Source of the DNA: Planctomycetota bacterium
GTDB lineage: Bacteria > Planctomycetota > Planctomycetia > Planctomycetales > Planctomycetaceae
NCBI GenBank assembly: GCA_023417655.1
Contig: JAEZFD010000045.1
Span: forward strand, 1-19,799
Length of the DNA: 19,799 bases
Reading direction: 5' to 3'
Shown here: positions 1 through 7,800 of the stretch, in pieces
Position numbering within the stretch: position 1 is the stretch's first letter
How the letters are laid out: each line of letters begins with the position of its first letter
The notes under the pieces: generated by a model
Told to the model about the DNA's origin: nothing
Seen by the model: the letters and a program-made list of their open reading frames with translations, nothing else
The model's database searches: none
Position numbers and translations under genes: made by a program

Positions 1-3
1 GTC

Positions 4-771
4 TCAACGAGTGAACGGGTAGGGTGTGTTTGGCGGAGTTCGCTTCGGCGAGAGAGTTTTCGGCGCGACTCGATCGGCTAAGGGGGGAGTCCATGGGCTT
101 GTTGAGATGGATTCAATCTCCATGGTGATCTCCATGCTCAATTTGTCTGACTTTAACTTGCCCTGCGGAACAGTGAATTCCACCGCGTTGAGCGTTAATG
201 TTCGTCCGCTCAGGAGAGCCTCTTTTGCTTTGACCGAAAAGCCTGTCGTTGTCATCAGCTGAACGTCACCACTGGCACTGAGCTCGTGTGAGACCTGACC
301 CAGCTCATCGACACGTGAACTCAATTGCAGCTGCCCGCAATCAATGGTCAGCGTTGAATTTGCAGTCGAGTGTGGAATGGGCGAATCATCGGCTGAGATT
401 GCAATCGCGTCTGTCAGTCCCAGTTGCATTGCAGGTTCCAAAGACTGAAAAGAATCCGTTGACGGGGGCTGATCATTCGGACTGCTGCTCGAAGTCTCCT
501 TAGCTGGCCCCGAGAAGAAATCTAACGCCGTGTCCTTCAATTGAATGCGGATCCGAAAATTTGGTTTTTTCTCCGCCGTGGCTTTCTGATCGGCCTTCCC
601 GGGTTCGCTCACCGCGGAGTCGGCCTTTCCCTGAGGCTCGCCGGAAGATGGCGGAGGTCCGTTCGGAGCGAAGGAATCTCGTGAGGCGGGGTCTGTCTGC
701 CCGATCGCCGGGAGCGCCAATGCGGTCACAATGACGGGGATTCCCAGTAAGGCCGTCTTTCGCATCACCAT
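4..771 (-). CDS. secreted hypothetical protein with LptA/OstA-like pattern
   Basis: Unrecognised exported protein of 255 aa. The ORF is open further upstream to 858, but the ATG at 771 has a GAGGA Shine-Dalgarno 7 nt upstream and puts a signal peptide at the N-terminus: basic MRK, a hydrophobic stretch around residues 6-22, and likely cleavage after AIG. Residues 25-75 are Pro/Ser/Gly/Lys-rich and look like a disordered linker. The C-terminal part (about 140-230) alternates short beta-like segments and contains a phrase of the type GDVQL...GFSVKAKEALLSGRTLTL. This recalls the LptA/OstA beta-jellyroll repeat (substrate-binding periplasmic folds for lipopolysaccharide transport). The resemblance is by eye only, so no function is assigned. 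It is the last of four minus-strand genes, 245 bp from its upstream neighbour, so probably a separate transcript. Its tail is Pro/Thr-rich. Confidence 0.6.
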   Translation of the reverse strand: MVMRKTALLGIPVIVTALALPAIGQTDPASRDSFAPNGPPPSSGEPQGKADSAVSEPGKADQKATAEKKPNFRIRIQLKDTALDFFSGPAKETSSSSPNDQPPSTDSFQSLEPAMQLGLTDAIAISADDSPIPHSTANSTLTIDCGQLQLSSRVDELGQVSHELSASGDVQLMTTTGFSVKAKEALLSGRTLTLNAVEFTVPQGKLKSDKLSMEITMEIESISTSPWTPPLADRVAPKTLSPKRTPPNTPYPFTR

Positions 772-1016
772 CAGCCGTTCCTCTTCATTACAGCGAGCGT
801 TGCCGAAATAAATCCGTTTAGGACAGGCCAAGTTACGACTTTGGTGCCTCGCCGGCAATATGAGAGTTCAGCCAGACTGAAATGTCGGGCCTGTGGATTG
901 ATAAGACGCAAACTAAAATCCCGGATCGTTCACCAGGGAACGCGTGATCATCGATGCGGCTCAGCAGGAGCTTCGCCCTCCCGAACGCACTCATTGAGTG
1001 TGACTGTTTAAGCTCG

Positions 1017-1553
1017 TTATCGCAGATGGCGAAAGAGCAGGACGGTGAAGGTGTAGGCGTATCCCACCAGATACCAGCCTGCGGCGATCATAAACATGAA
1101 CAAGCCAAAGCGGCGCAGACTCTGAATGAGCGACTCTTTCTCCGCGTCCTTCCAGTAAGCATCGGTCGATTTCGGAGGCGACTCCGGCTCTTCGAGAAAC
1201 GTCCACCCGCAACTGGGACAGACAGTCTCAGTTTCTGTCATCTTGGCCTGGCAGGCGAGGCAACGCGGGGCTTCTTTGATCTCAAAGTTTCGTGGACGGA
1301 AGACGTCGCCCAGCGTGCTGGCGGCTGGCATGTGTGACAAGACCTCCCGGGCACGTTCGAGATCCGACTCCAGAACTTCGACCCGAATGCGACCAACGGC
1401 AGCTGCGAGCATCCAGTCCATGACAACTGTGCCGGCGCCGGTGACCGTCGCGCGGATGCCTGCGGCCTCCAGATGCAGCTTGGCCGCTTCCGCCTGATAC
1501 TGATACATGTAGCGGTCGACGATCACCAGACGCTCGTAACGGGTTTCGTTCAT
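1017..1553 (-). CDS. DUF2007-like protein with zinc ribbon and C-terminal membrane helix
   Basis: Predicted 178-aa membrane-anchored protein. Residues 8-73 fit the pattern of the DUF2007 'putative prokaryotic signal transducing' fold: an opening beta strand, a helix around EAAKLHLEAAGI, then VGRIRVEVLESDLERAREVL. A four-cysteine zinc ribbon follows (C98, C101, C112, C115, as CLAC...CPSC). A linker leads to one hydrophobic helix at about 148-173, ending in a basic RHLR tail. The molecular role is unknown. The ATG at 1553 is chosen because GGAG lies 6 nt upstream. An in-frame ATG at 1580 would add 9 residues but its GGGAGG is 13 nt away. The gene lies downstream of rho, with an intrinsic-terminator-like hairpin between them, so it may have its own promoter or be expressed by readthrough. 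Confidence 0.72.
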   Translation of the reverse strand: MNETRYERLVIVDRYMYQYQAEAAKLHLEAAGIRATVTGAGTVVMDWMLAAAVGRIRVEVLESDLERAREVLSHMPAASTLGDVFRPRNFEIKEAPRCLACQAKMTETETVCPSCGWTFLEEPESPPKSTDAYWKDAEKESLIQSLRRFGLFMFMIAAGWYLVGYAYTFTVLLFRHLR

Positions 1554-1591
1554 AGCCGGCTCCGCGATGGGTGTCCGCATTGCATGAAGAA

Positions 1592-1623
1592 GCCTCCCGG
1601 ATCGCGAACGACACGCGGGAGGC
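1592..1623 (-). terminator. intrinsic terminator-like hairpin after rho
   Basis: Perfect 8-bp inverted repeat GCCTCCCG / CGGGAGGC (1592-1599 and 1616-1623) with a 16-nt loop. On the minus strand it is followed by TTCTTC, a weak U-rich tail. It sits between the rho stop codon and the next gene, so it would cut rho transcripts. The imperfect T tract suggests partial readthrough. Confidence 0.55.
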
Positions 1624-1657
1624 CCGATTTCTGTCAGTCAATTCTGATCGACCTGAA

Positions 1658-3079
1658 TCAGTTCAGGTTCATCGACAGCAGGAATTCATCGTTGGTCTTG
1701 CTGCGACGCATGCGGTTCGTCAGCAATTCCATGGCCTCGACAGGGTTCATGTCGTTCAGGACGCGGCGGAGGATCCAGACGCGACGCAGTTCGTCTTCAT
1801 CCATCAGCAGTTCTTCGCGGCGGGTGCCGGACTTATTCACGTCAACGGCCGGCCAGATGCGTTTCTCGACCATGCGGCGGTCGAGGTGCAGTTCCGTATT
1901 GCCGGTTCCTTTGAACTCTTCGAAGATCACTTCGTCCATTTTGGAACCGGTGTCGACCAGTGCGGTCGCGATGATGGTCAGACTGCCCCCTTCTTCAACA
2001 GCACGGGCGGCACCGAAGAAGCGTTTCGGATACTGCAGGGCATTCGCATCGACACCGCCGGTCAGGATCTTGCCTGAGTTCGGGCACTCGGTGTTATAGG
2101 CCCGTGCCAGCCGCGTGATGGAATCGAGGAAGATCACCACGTCATGGCCATATTCGACCATGCGTTTGGCCTTCTCGATGACCATCTCTGACACCTGAAT
2201 ATGGCGGCTCGGTGGCTCGTCGAAGGTGCTGGAGATCACTTCGCAGTGATCGCCTTTCACCTGACGTTCCATGTCCGTCACTTCTTCCGGACGTTCGTCA
2301 ATCAGCAGGACGATGACGTAGGCTTCCGGGTGATTCTCGAGGACCGCTTTCGCGAGCTTCTGCAGCAGAACCGTCTTTCCGGCTCGTGGTGGCGAGACAA
2401 TCAGTCCACGCTGTCCCAGTCCGATGGGGGCCACGATGTCGACGATACGCGTGCTCAGTTCGCCTGGATCGGTTGCTAGCTTCAGGCGATCTTTCGGGTG
2501 CAGCGGTGTCAGATCGTCGAACGGGACTTTCTCTGGCACCAGATTCGGGTCGGCCCCATTGATGGCTTCCACTCGCAGCAGGGCGAAGTAGCGTTCGTTC
2601 TCTTTGGGCGGACGGATCTGGCCAGCGACAGTCGCTCCGGTACGCAGTCCGAAGCGGCGGATCTGGCTCGGGGAGACGTAGATATCGTCCGGGCAGGGGA
2701 GATAGTGATAGTCTGGACTCCGGAGGAATCCGAAGCCGTCTGGCAGGATTTCGAGCGTGCCTTCCCCGAACATCAGGCCATTCATCTTGGTCCGCTCTTT
2801 CAGGATGCGGAAGATGAGGTCCTGCTTTTTCAGCCCGGTGTATTCGCTGACATTTTCCTTCCGGGCGAGCTCAATGAGCTCCTTCATCGTCATCCGCTGT
2901 AAAGCGGCGATGTGAATCTCTCCCCGTTTGGCGTCCTCATAACGCGAATCGGCTGGATCGTAGAGGGCGTCGTCGTCATCTGCCCCGTTTCCCGATGCGG
3001 CTACCGGCTGTGAGACAGGGGTTTCGGAGTCCTGAGGGCGTGTCCGGGATGTCTGAGACGGGGGCGAGGTTCTGGGCAT
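1658..3079 (-). CDS. rho: transcription termination factor Rho
   Basis: Hexameric RNA-dependent ATPase/helicase that ends transcription at Rho-dependent sites. The protein is 473 aa. An acidic, probably disordered N-terminal extension (about 1-55) precedes the Rho_N helical domain (about 58-95, MTMKELIELARKENV). The cold-shock-like RNA-binding domain follows (about 104-175, GTLEILPDGFGFLRSPDYHY). The ATPase core has Walker A SPPRAGKT (229-236), DERPEEVTDM (271-280), Walker B VVIFLD (314-319), Q-loop LTGGVDANAL (339-348) and R-loop GTGN (401-404). All key residues are intact. E. coli has Lys where Walker A here has Arg (PPRAGKT). The ATG at 3079 has GAGGA about 4 nt upstream. coaE lies 149 bp upstream on the same strand. 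Confidence 0.98.
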   Translation of the reverse strand: MPRTSPPSQTSRTRPQDSETPVSQPVAASGNGADDDDALYDPADSRYEDAKRGEIHIAALQRMTMKELIELARKENVSEYTGLKKQDLIFRILKERTKMNGLMFGEGTLEILPDGFGFLRSPDYHYLPCPDDIYVSPSQIRRFGLRTGATVAGQIRPPKENERYFALLRVEAINGADPNLVPEKVPFDDLTPLHPKDRLKLATDPGELSTRIVDIVAPIGLGQRGLIVSPPRAGKTVLLQKLAKAVLENHPEAYVIVLLIDERPEEVTDMERQVKGDHCEVISSTFDEPPSRHIQVSEMVIEKAKRMVEYGHDVVIFLDSITRLARAYNTECPNSGKILTGGVDANALQYPKRFFGAARAVEEGGSLTIIATALVDTGSKMDEVIFEEFKGTGNTELHLDRRMVEKRIWPAVDVNKSGTRREELLMDEDELRRVWILRRVLNDMNPVEAMELLTNRMRRSKTNDEFLLSMNLN

Positions 3080-3228
3080 ACGGTCCTCGGTGATTCAGTC
3101 GGAAGGAGAAGGGAATGAGAAGACGGGTCTCTGAAGGACCGGTCGATCAGGATTGAAAGGGTGGCAGTAATGCGATTTAACTGCAACTCAGTGCGGCTGA
3201 AGATAAAACGCATTTGACATGTTCAGGT

Positions 3229-3942
3229 TCACTCGAATTTCGAGATTCCGGAGATGGATTTTGAACGCAACTCCCGATTCTCTGGGTTGTTCCGGAGCTG
3301 AGACGAGTTTTTCGCTTGCAGCTGCGGAAATTGTTTCTGCAGCCATTCGGTCAATTGGATGGTCGATTCTTCCAGTGAACCGGATTGATCGATTACGACG
3401 TCCGCGGCCTGTCGCTTCTGTTCAAGCTGCATCTGGCTGGCCTCCCGCCGGGCGAGATCTTCTTCTGACCAGCCCCGGCCGCGGACTCGTGACAGACGTT
3501 CCTCTTGAGGAACGTCAAGGAAAACGATGGCGTCACAAAGAGGAGCCCAACCGGATTCCAGCAGTAATGGGGCGTCGAGAAACAACAGGTCACACTCACC
3601 ACTCGCACGCCATTGAGCGGCTTCTTCCAGCAGTGACGCCCGAATCGCCGGGTGAACAATCTGTTCCAGCGACTTTCTCGCAGCCTGTTGGTCTGGCTGG
3701 TTTCCGAACACCCGGGATGCGAGGGCGGGGCGGGAGATTTCTCCGTCGGAGCCGAGGATCTGCGTCCCGAAGATGTCGGTCAGCTGCTTACGGATGTCCG
3801 CACGTTTCAGGACACGATGACCTGTCACGTCGGCATCGAGACGCTGACTGCGAAACACCTGCTGGACGGAATCGGTCACGGTCGTCTTGCCTGATCCAAT
3901 TCCTCCAACGATTCCGATCATCGGAATTTCCGCTGCGGACAT
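3229..3942 (-). CDS. coaE: dephospho-CoA kinase
   Basis: Cytosolic P-loop kinase that phosphorylates the ribose 3'-OH of dephospho-CoA with ATP, the last step of coenzyme A synthesis. The 237-aa product opens with IGIVGGIGSGKTTV (Walker A GGIGSGKT at about 13-20). It continues with the family's D-A-P-L-L-L-E motif (LFLDAPLLLESG, the family form being DxPLLxE), the basic stretch RLSRVRGRGWSEED and the helix RREASQMQLEQKRQAADVVIDQSGS, whose N/D-G end is typical. The ORF extends to a TTG at 3966 with no Shine-Dalgarno. The ATG at 3942 has GAGG upstream and gives the usual CoaE N-terminus. The gene precedes rho on the same strand and may be co-transcribed with it. The C-terminal approximately 20 residues are not conserved in my view. 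Confidence 0.95.
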   Translation of the reverse strand: MSAAEIPMIGIVGGIGSGKTTVTDSVQQVFRSQRLDADVTGHRVLKRADIRKQLTDIFGTQILGSDGEISRPALASRVFGNQPDQQAARKSLEQIVHPAIRASLLEEAAQWRASGECDLLFLDAPLLLESGWAPLCDAIVFLDVPQEERLSRVRGRGWSEEDLARREASQMQLEQKRQAADVVIDQSGSLEESTIQLTEWLQKQFPQLQAKNSSQLRNNPENRELRSKSISGISKFE

Positions 3943-4231
3943 TACTGCCTCGCGAACCTTGTTCAATAGGGCGATGAAGGGGGATGGTCAGGAGAACTTT
4001 TACGAGAAACGGCGAGCGGACTGCTCAAATAATCACGGGACGTGAGTCGGGAGGGGCGCGATCGTGGCTGATTGGAATCGGTGAGCGAGAAGTTCGTGAG
4101 GTGGCTCTCGTTCATGCCTGCAGAGAACAGACCATGACGGTCGCTCAATGCAGTTCCCAAGTGATTCAGTCAATCCGTCGATTCCAGGTCCTCGTCCCTT
4201 TATCAGACTGGAATGGACGTTTGCATCAAGT

Positions 4232-4293
4232 TCTGCATTATATTGGCAATTTGCAGAGAGTGGCCAACGATTTCAAATCATCTGCAAATTTTT
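4232..4293 (+). promoter_or_regulatory. overlapping alternative hairpins with T-run, attenuator-like
   Basis: TCTGCA (4232-4237) can pair with TGCAGA (4252-4257). The larger segment AATTTGCAGA (4248-4257) is a perfect inverted repeat of TCTGCAAATT (4281-4290), which runs into five T residues (4289-4293). The two stems share 4252-4257, so they exclude each other, as in terminator/antiterminator switches. No leader gene or known riboswitch consensus was recognised. The region is AT-rich against its surroundings, so chance pairing is possible. Confidence 0.3.
4237..4242 (-). promoter_or_regulatory. candidate -10 box TATAAT toward coaE-rho
   Basis: On the minus strand this reads TATAAT, a perfect sigma-70 -10 element. 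The best upstream partner is TTGGCC at a long 19-nt spacing, so the -35 match is weak. Transcription would begin roughly 290 nt before the coaE ATG. The box sits inside the overlapping hairpins described at this location. Confidence 0.25.
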
Positions 4294-4635
4294 AATCTCA
4301 CTTCCGCATGATCCTTACAGGGATCTGACGCCTATGCGTTCGGCTTTCCAGGAGGAAGTTCGAAGGATCGCAGGCGAGCCCGTTTCGCTGCGAAAGAAGG
4401 AGATCCGTTCCTTCGCAGGGGAAGCAGTCAGAACACCGCTGTCACTGAAAAATGAGACTGAAACACGATTCAGCTGGCCCGACATTTCCTCATTTCATAG
4501 ACAGCGATTCTGATTCTATCTTTTCCAAGGAAATCGCCGCTGTCAATCATCGGGGTGAAAAAAGGGGAGTCTGTGCCGCAGAAATGCCCGGCGAGTGTTT
4601 TCTCGAAAAACAGGGCTGCGGGGATACGACTTTGT

Positions 4636-4661
4636 GGAACTTTTGTGAACCACAACGTATC
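4636..4661 (+). promoter_or_regulatory. candidate ECF-sigma promoter for the A2M gene
   Basis: GGAAC (4636-4640), 15 nt, then CGTATC (4656-4661). This resembles extracytoplasmic-function sigma promoters, whose -35 is typically GAAC/GGAAC and whose -10 is CGTA/CGTC at 15-17 nt. Transcription would start near 4668, giving a leader of about 140 nt before the ATG at 4811. The spacer also contains TTGTG-AAC-CACAA (4643-4655). No other credible promoter was seen in the 200 bp upstream of the gene. Confidence 0.35.
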
Positions 4662-4701
4662 AACAGCATCAGTTGATCAATTGCCTGTTCAAGGTTGATC
4701 A
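4659..4701 (+). repeat. GTTGATCA direct repeats with an inverted half-site
   Basis: GTTGATCA occurs at 4672-4679 and 4694-4701, 22 bp apart, which is two helical turns. The first copy is also part of an inverted repeat ATCAAC-7 nt-GTTGAT (4659-4664 and 4672-4677). Each copy contains the palindrome TGATCA. Position just downstream of a candidate promoter fits an operator for a repressor, but no matching regulator gene is in the window. Confidence 0.35.
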
Positions 4702-4810
4702 TGGGAAGCGAGGGGGTTCAAGAGGAATCCTGAGCCAGGCGACGTGAATTCTCACCGCCAGCTGCTTCCCTGTTCGTCTCCGTTCCGGATTCGATCTGCG
4801 AAGGAATGTC

Positions 4811-7800
4811 ATGTCTCGAATTGCTGGCGTCTCGGCTGCCCTTCTGGCCATCTCACTCTGTGGAGTCCTACTTGTGATGGCTGCAGAACCTCCCATTGCT
4901 GACATTCGACAGCAGGCCGTGAAGGAATATCAGGCCGGCAACTATCGCGATGCCTATGAGGCTTTACAGAAGGTGATCGCTTCTTCCGAGAGCCAGGGTG
5001 AGCCGTTGCTCTCTGATCTGGAGATGGCGATCACCTGCCTGCAGCAACTCCAGCGCAATGCCGAGCAGGACACCCTGCTCGCAAAAGCCATTGAAGCCCA
5101 TTCCGGTGACTGGAGACTGCTGTGGAAAGCTGCTGAACAACTGCAGCAGATGCCGCATTATGGGTTTATGGTTGCCGGGGAGTTTCGACGAGGCAACGCC
5201 AGGGGAGGCGGAGCATACGTCGATGTGTCCGCCCGTGATCGGGTTCAATCTCTGATGTGGATGAATCAGGCGCAGGCTGCGATGCCTGCGGACGCGGATG
5301 CCGACATCAAGTCACAATTCTATCTGTCGTTCGCCGGAATCCTGCTGCAAAGCAATGGGGAGGGATGGAGACTTCAAACTCTCACCAACCTCGAAACCCT
5401 GCCGGATTATCCTGAAGCGACCGAAGCATTTCGCGGTCGCTGGATGCGAGCCTACTCTGACAATCGTGGTGCCCCTGTTGATGAAAACGGGAACCCGATC
5501 TACTACTCAGTCCCCTCCAGCTTCGCAGACGCGAAGAACGATGGCGAACGTTGGCGCTGGTGCCTACTGCAAGCGGCCGAGATGAATCCTGCCCGTCGCG
5601 GGGAAACAATCCTGCGATTCGCCGACTTCCTGCGCAGTCAGTTTGGAGTTCAAACGCTGCGTAACTTCGGGATCGTTCTTCCCTCGAATGAAGATGGAGA
5701 CAGTGAAGACAAGACGGATGGAATCTGGTCGCTTCCATCGCTTAGTGAAGACGAGACCATCGCACGGCTCGCGGATGGGGTGAAGCGATTCAAGCTGCCG
5801 GAAGAATTCCAGTTCATCCGGCTCTATCGGGAGTTGGCTGCGGAAATGGAATCGCCGCGTGCACAGGACGCATTGCAGCGGTTGGCGATTGTCTTTCAGG
5901 ATCGGCAACAATTCGCTAAGGCCGCTGCGGTTTTGCAGGAAAGCCTTACGAGATTCCCGAAGGATCCTGACGGTCGGCAGGGACAGTTGACGCAGATCAC
6001 CGGGAACTGGGGGACGTTCGAAGCAGCATCAGGGAACGCTGCTGGCTCCGGCGCTCAAGTGAACTACCGCTACCGCAATGGAAATTCGGTGACGTTCACG
6101 GCCCGTCGGATTAAGGTGTCTGAGTTTCTGGCGGACATCCAGTCTTATCTCGCTTCCCGCCCCGCCGAGCTGGACTGGAACAAGATTCAGGTCGGCCAGA
6201 TCGGGATGGACATCCTTCAGAAAAACAACACGAAATACCTCGGCGAGGAAGTTGCCAACTGGACTCTTAAACTTGATCCCCGTCCAGAGCATTTTGACCG
6301 TCGCGTGACGGTGACGACTCCGCTGCAGTCGGCAGGGGCCTATTTCGTGAAAGCCCAGATGGCCGATGGGAACCAGAGCCACATTGTGCTCTGGGTTAAT
6401 GACACCGCGATTGTCCGGAAGCAGATCAGCAATCAGGTTTTGTACTACGTTGCCGACGCCGTGACAGGGGAACCACTGCCTGACATGCAGCTGGAGTTCT
6501 TCGGATGGCGACAGGAGTACCAGGAGAATTCACGCAAGCACCGGCTGTCGACGCAGAAGTTCGCTGAGCGAACGAATCGTCAGGGCATGGTTGCAATCGG
6601 CGAGAGGCTGATGCCCCCCCGTTACCAGTGGATAACGATTGCCAAGTCGTCACAAGGGAAATCAAACCGACTCGCCTGGCTCGGCTTTCAAGGCGTCTGG
6701 TTCGAACGCGTACCGCACGAACTCTACGCTGAGTCGAAGATCTATTTCGTAACAGATCGTCCTGTCTATCGCCCTGACCAGAAGGTTGAGTTCAAGCTCT
6801 GGATTCGACAGGCGAAGTATGGAGAAGTCGACAATCAGCTTTACGCAAACAAGCCATTCACGGTGCAGATCGAAGACTCTCAGGGAGTCAAAGTCTATCA
6901 GGAAACTTTGACCACCGATGAATACGGCGGACTGCAGGGAACTTATTCGCTGCCCAAACAGGCGGGCCTGGGGCAGTATGTGATTCAGATTCTGGATGCC
7001 CCATTTGCTAATGGCTTGGGAACATTCCGTGTTGAGGAATATAAGAAGCCGGAGTTTGAAGTCACGATTCAGGCTCCTGAAAAGCCTGTTCAATTAGGTG
7101 ATAAGATTACGGCCACCATTCAGGCTAAATATTATTACGGCGCTCCTGTGACACAGGCGACCGTGAAGTTCAAGGTGGAACGCTCTGCAGAATCAGGGAC
7201 TTGGTTCCCAGTCGATCGCTGGGACTGGCTCTACGGCAATGGCTATTGGTGGTTTGCTCCAGAGTCAAATTGGTACCCCGGCTTCCGTGCCTGGGGATGC
7301 TTCCCGCCTCTCCCTGGCTGGAGCGATGAAGCACCTGAGCTGGTGTTAGAAAGAGAACTGCCAATGGGCCCTGACGGCACGGTGAATGTCGAGATCGACA
7401 CCGCTCTGGCGAAGCTTCTGCATGGAAATCAGGACCACCGTTACTCGATTCAGGCGGAAGTGACTGACGCTTCGCGACGAATCATTGTCGGCACCGGGAA
7501 AGTCCTTGTCTCGCGACAGCCCTACCGGATCTACTCATGGACCAATCGAGGGTACTATCAGGTCGGCGACACCATTGAAGCGACCTTCCAGGCACGTGCC
7601 CTCGATGGGAAGGGGGTGCAGGGATCCGGCAAGCTGGACCTGCTGAAGATCAGTTACACCGACGGCCAACCTGTTGAGTCAGTCGTGCAGACATGGGATC
7701 TGTCGACCAATGAACAGGGAACCGCGAAGCAGACTTTGAAGTCCAGTGAGCCTGGTCAGTACCGGCTGTCATTCAAAATGCAGACGGCGAAAGACGCTCC

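Larger units (their letters stand above)
3943..4810. other. gene-free divergent spacer between coaE and the A2M gene
   Basis: This 868-bp stretch separates coaE (minus) from the A2M gene (plus). Several short ORFs cross it, but none has a recognisable protein pattern with a good start site, and they overlap one another and strong hairpins. It holds a candidate minus-strand promoter and overlapping inverted repeats (4232-4293), a TTTCGC-T-GCGAAA palindrome (4383-4395), and a plus-strand promoter/operator cluster (4632-4701). I read it as a regulatory spacer. Confidence 0.6.

Noticed and set aside
980..1016. CACTCATTGAGTG palindrome as a terminator after the DUF2007-like gene
   Set aside because: Short stem, no T-run on the minus strand, and it could arise by chance.
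4148..4513. 121-codon plus-strand ORF upstream of the A2M gene
   Set aside because: No domain, signal peptide or clear ribosome site; it crosses the overlapping hairpins and other frames of similar quality.
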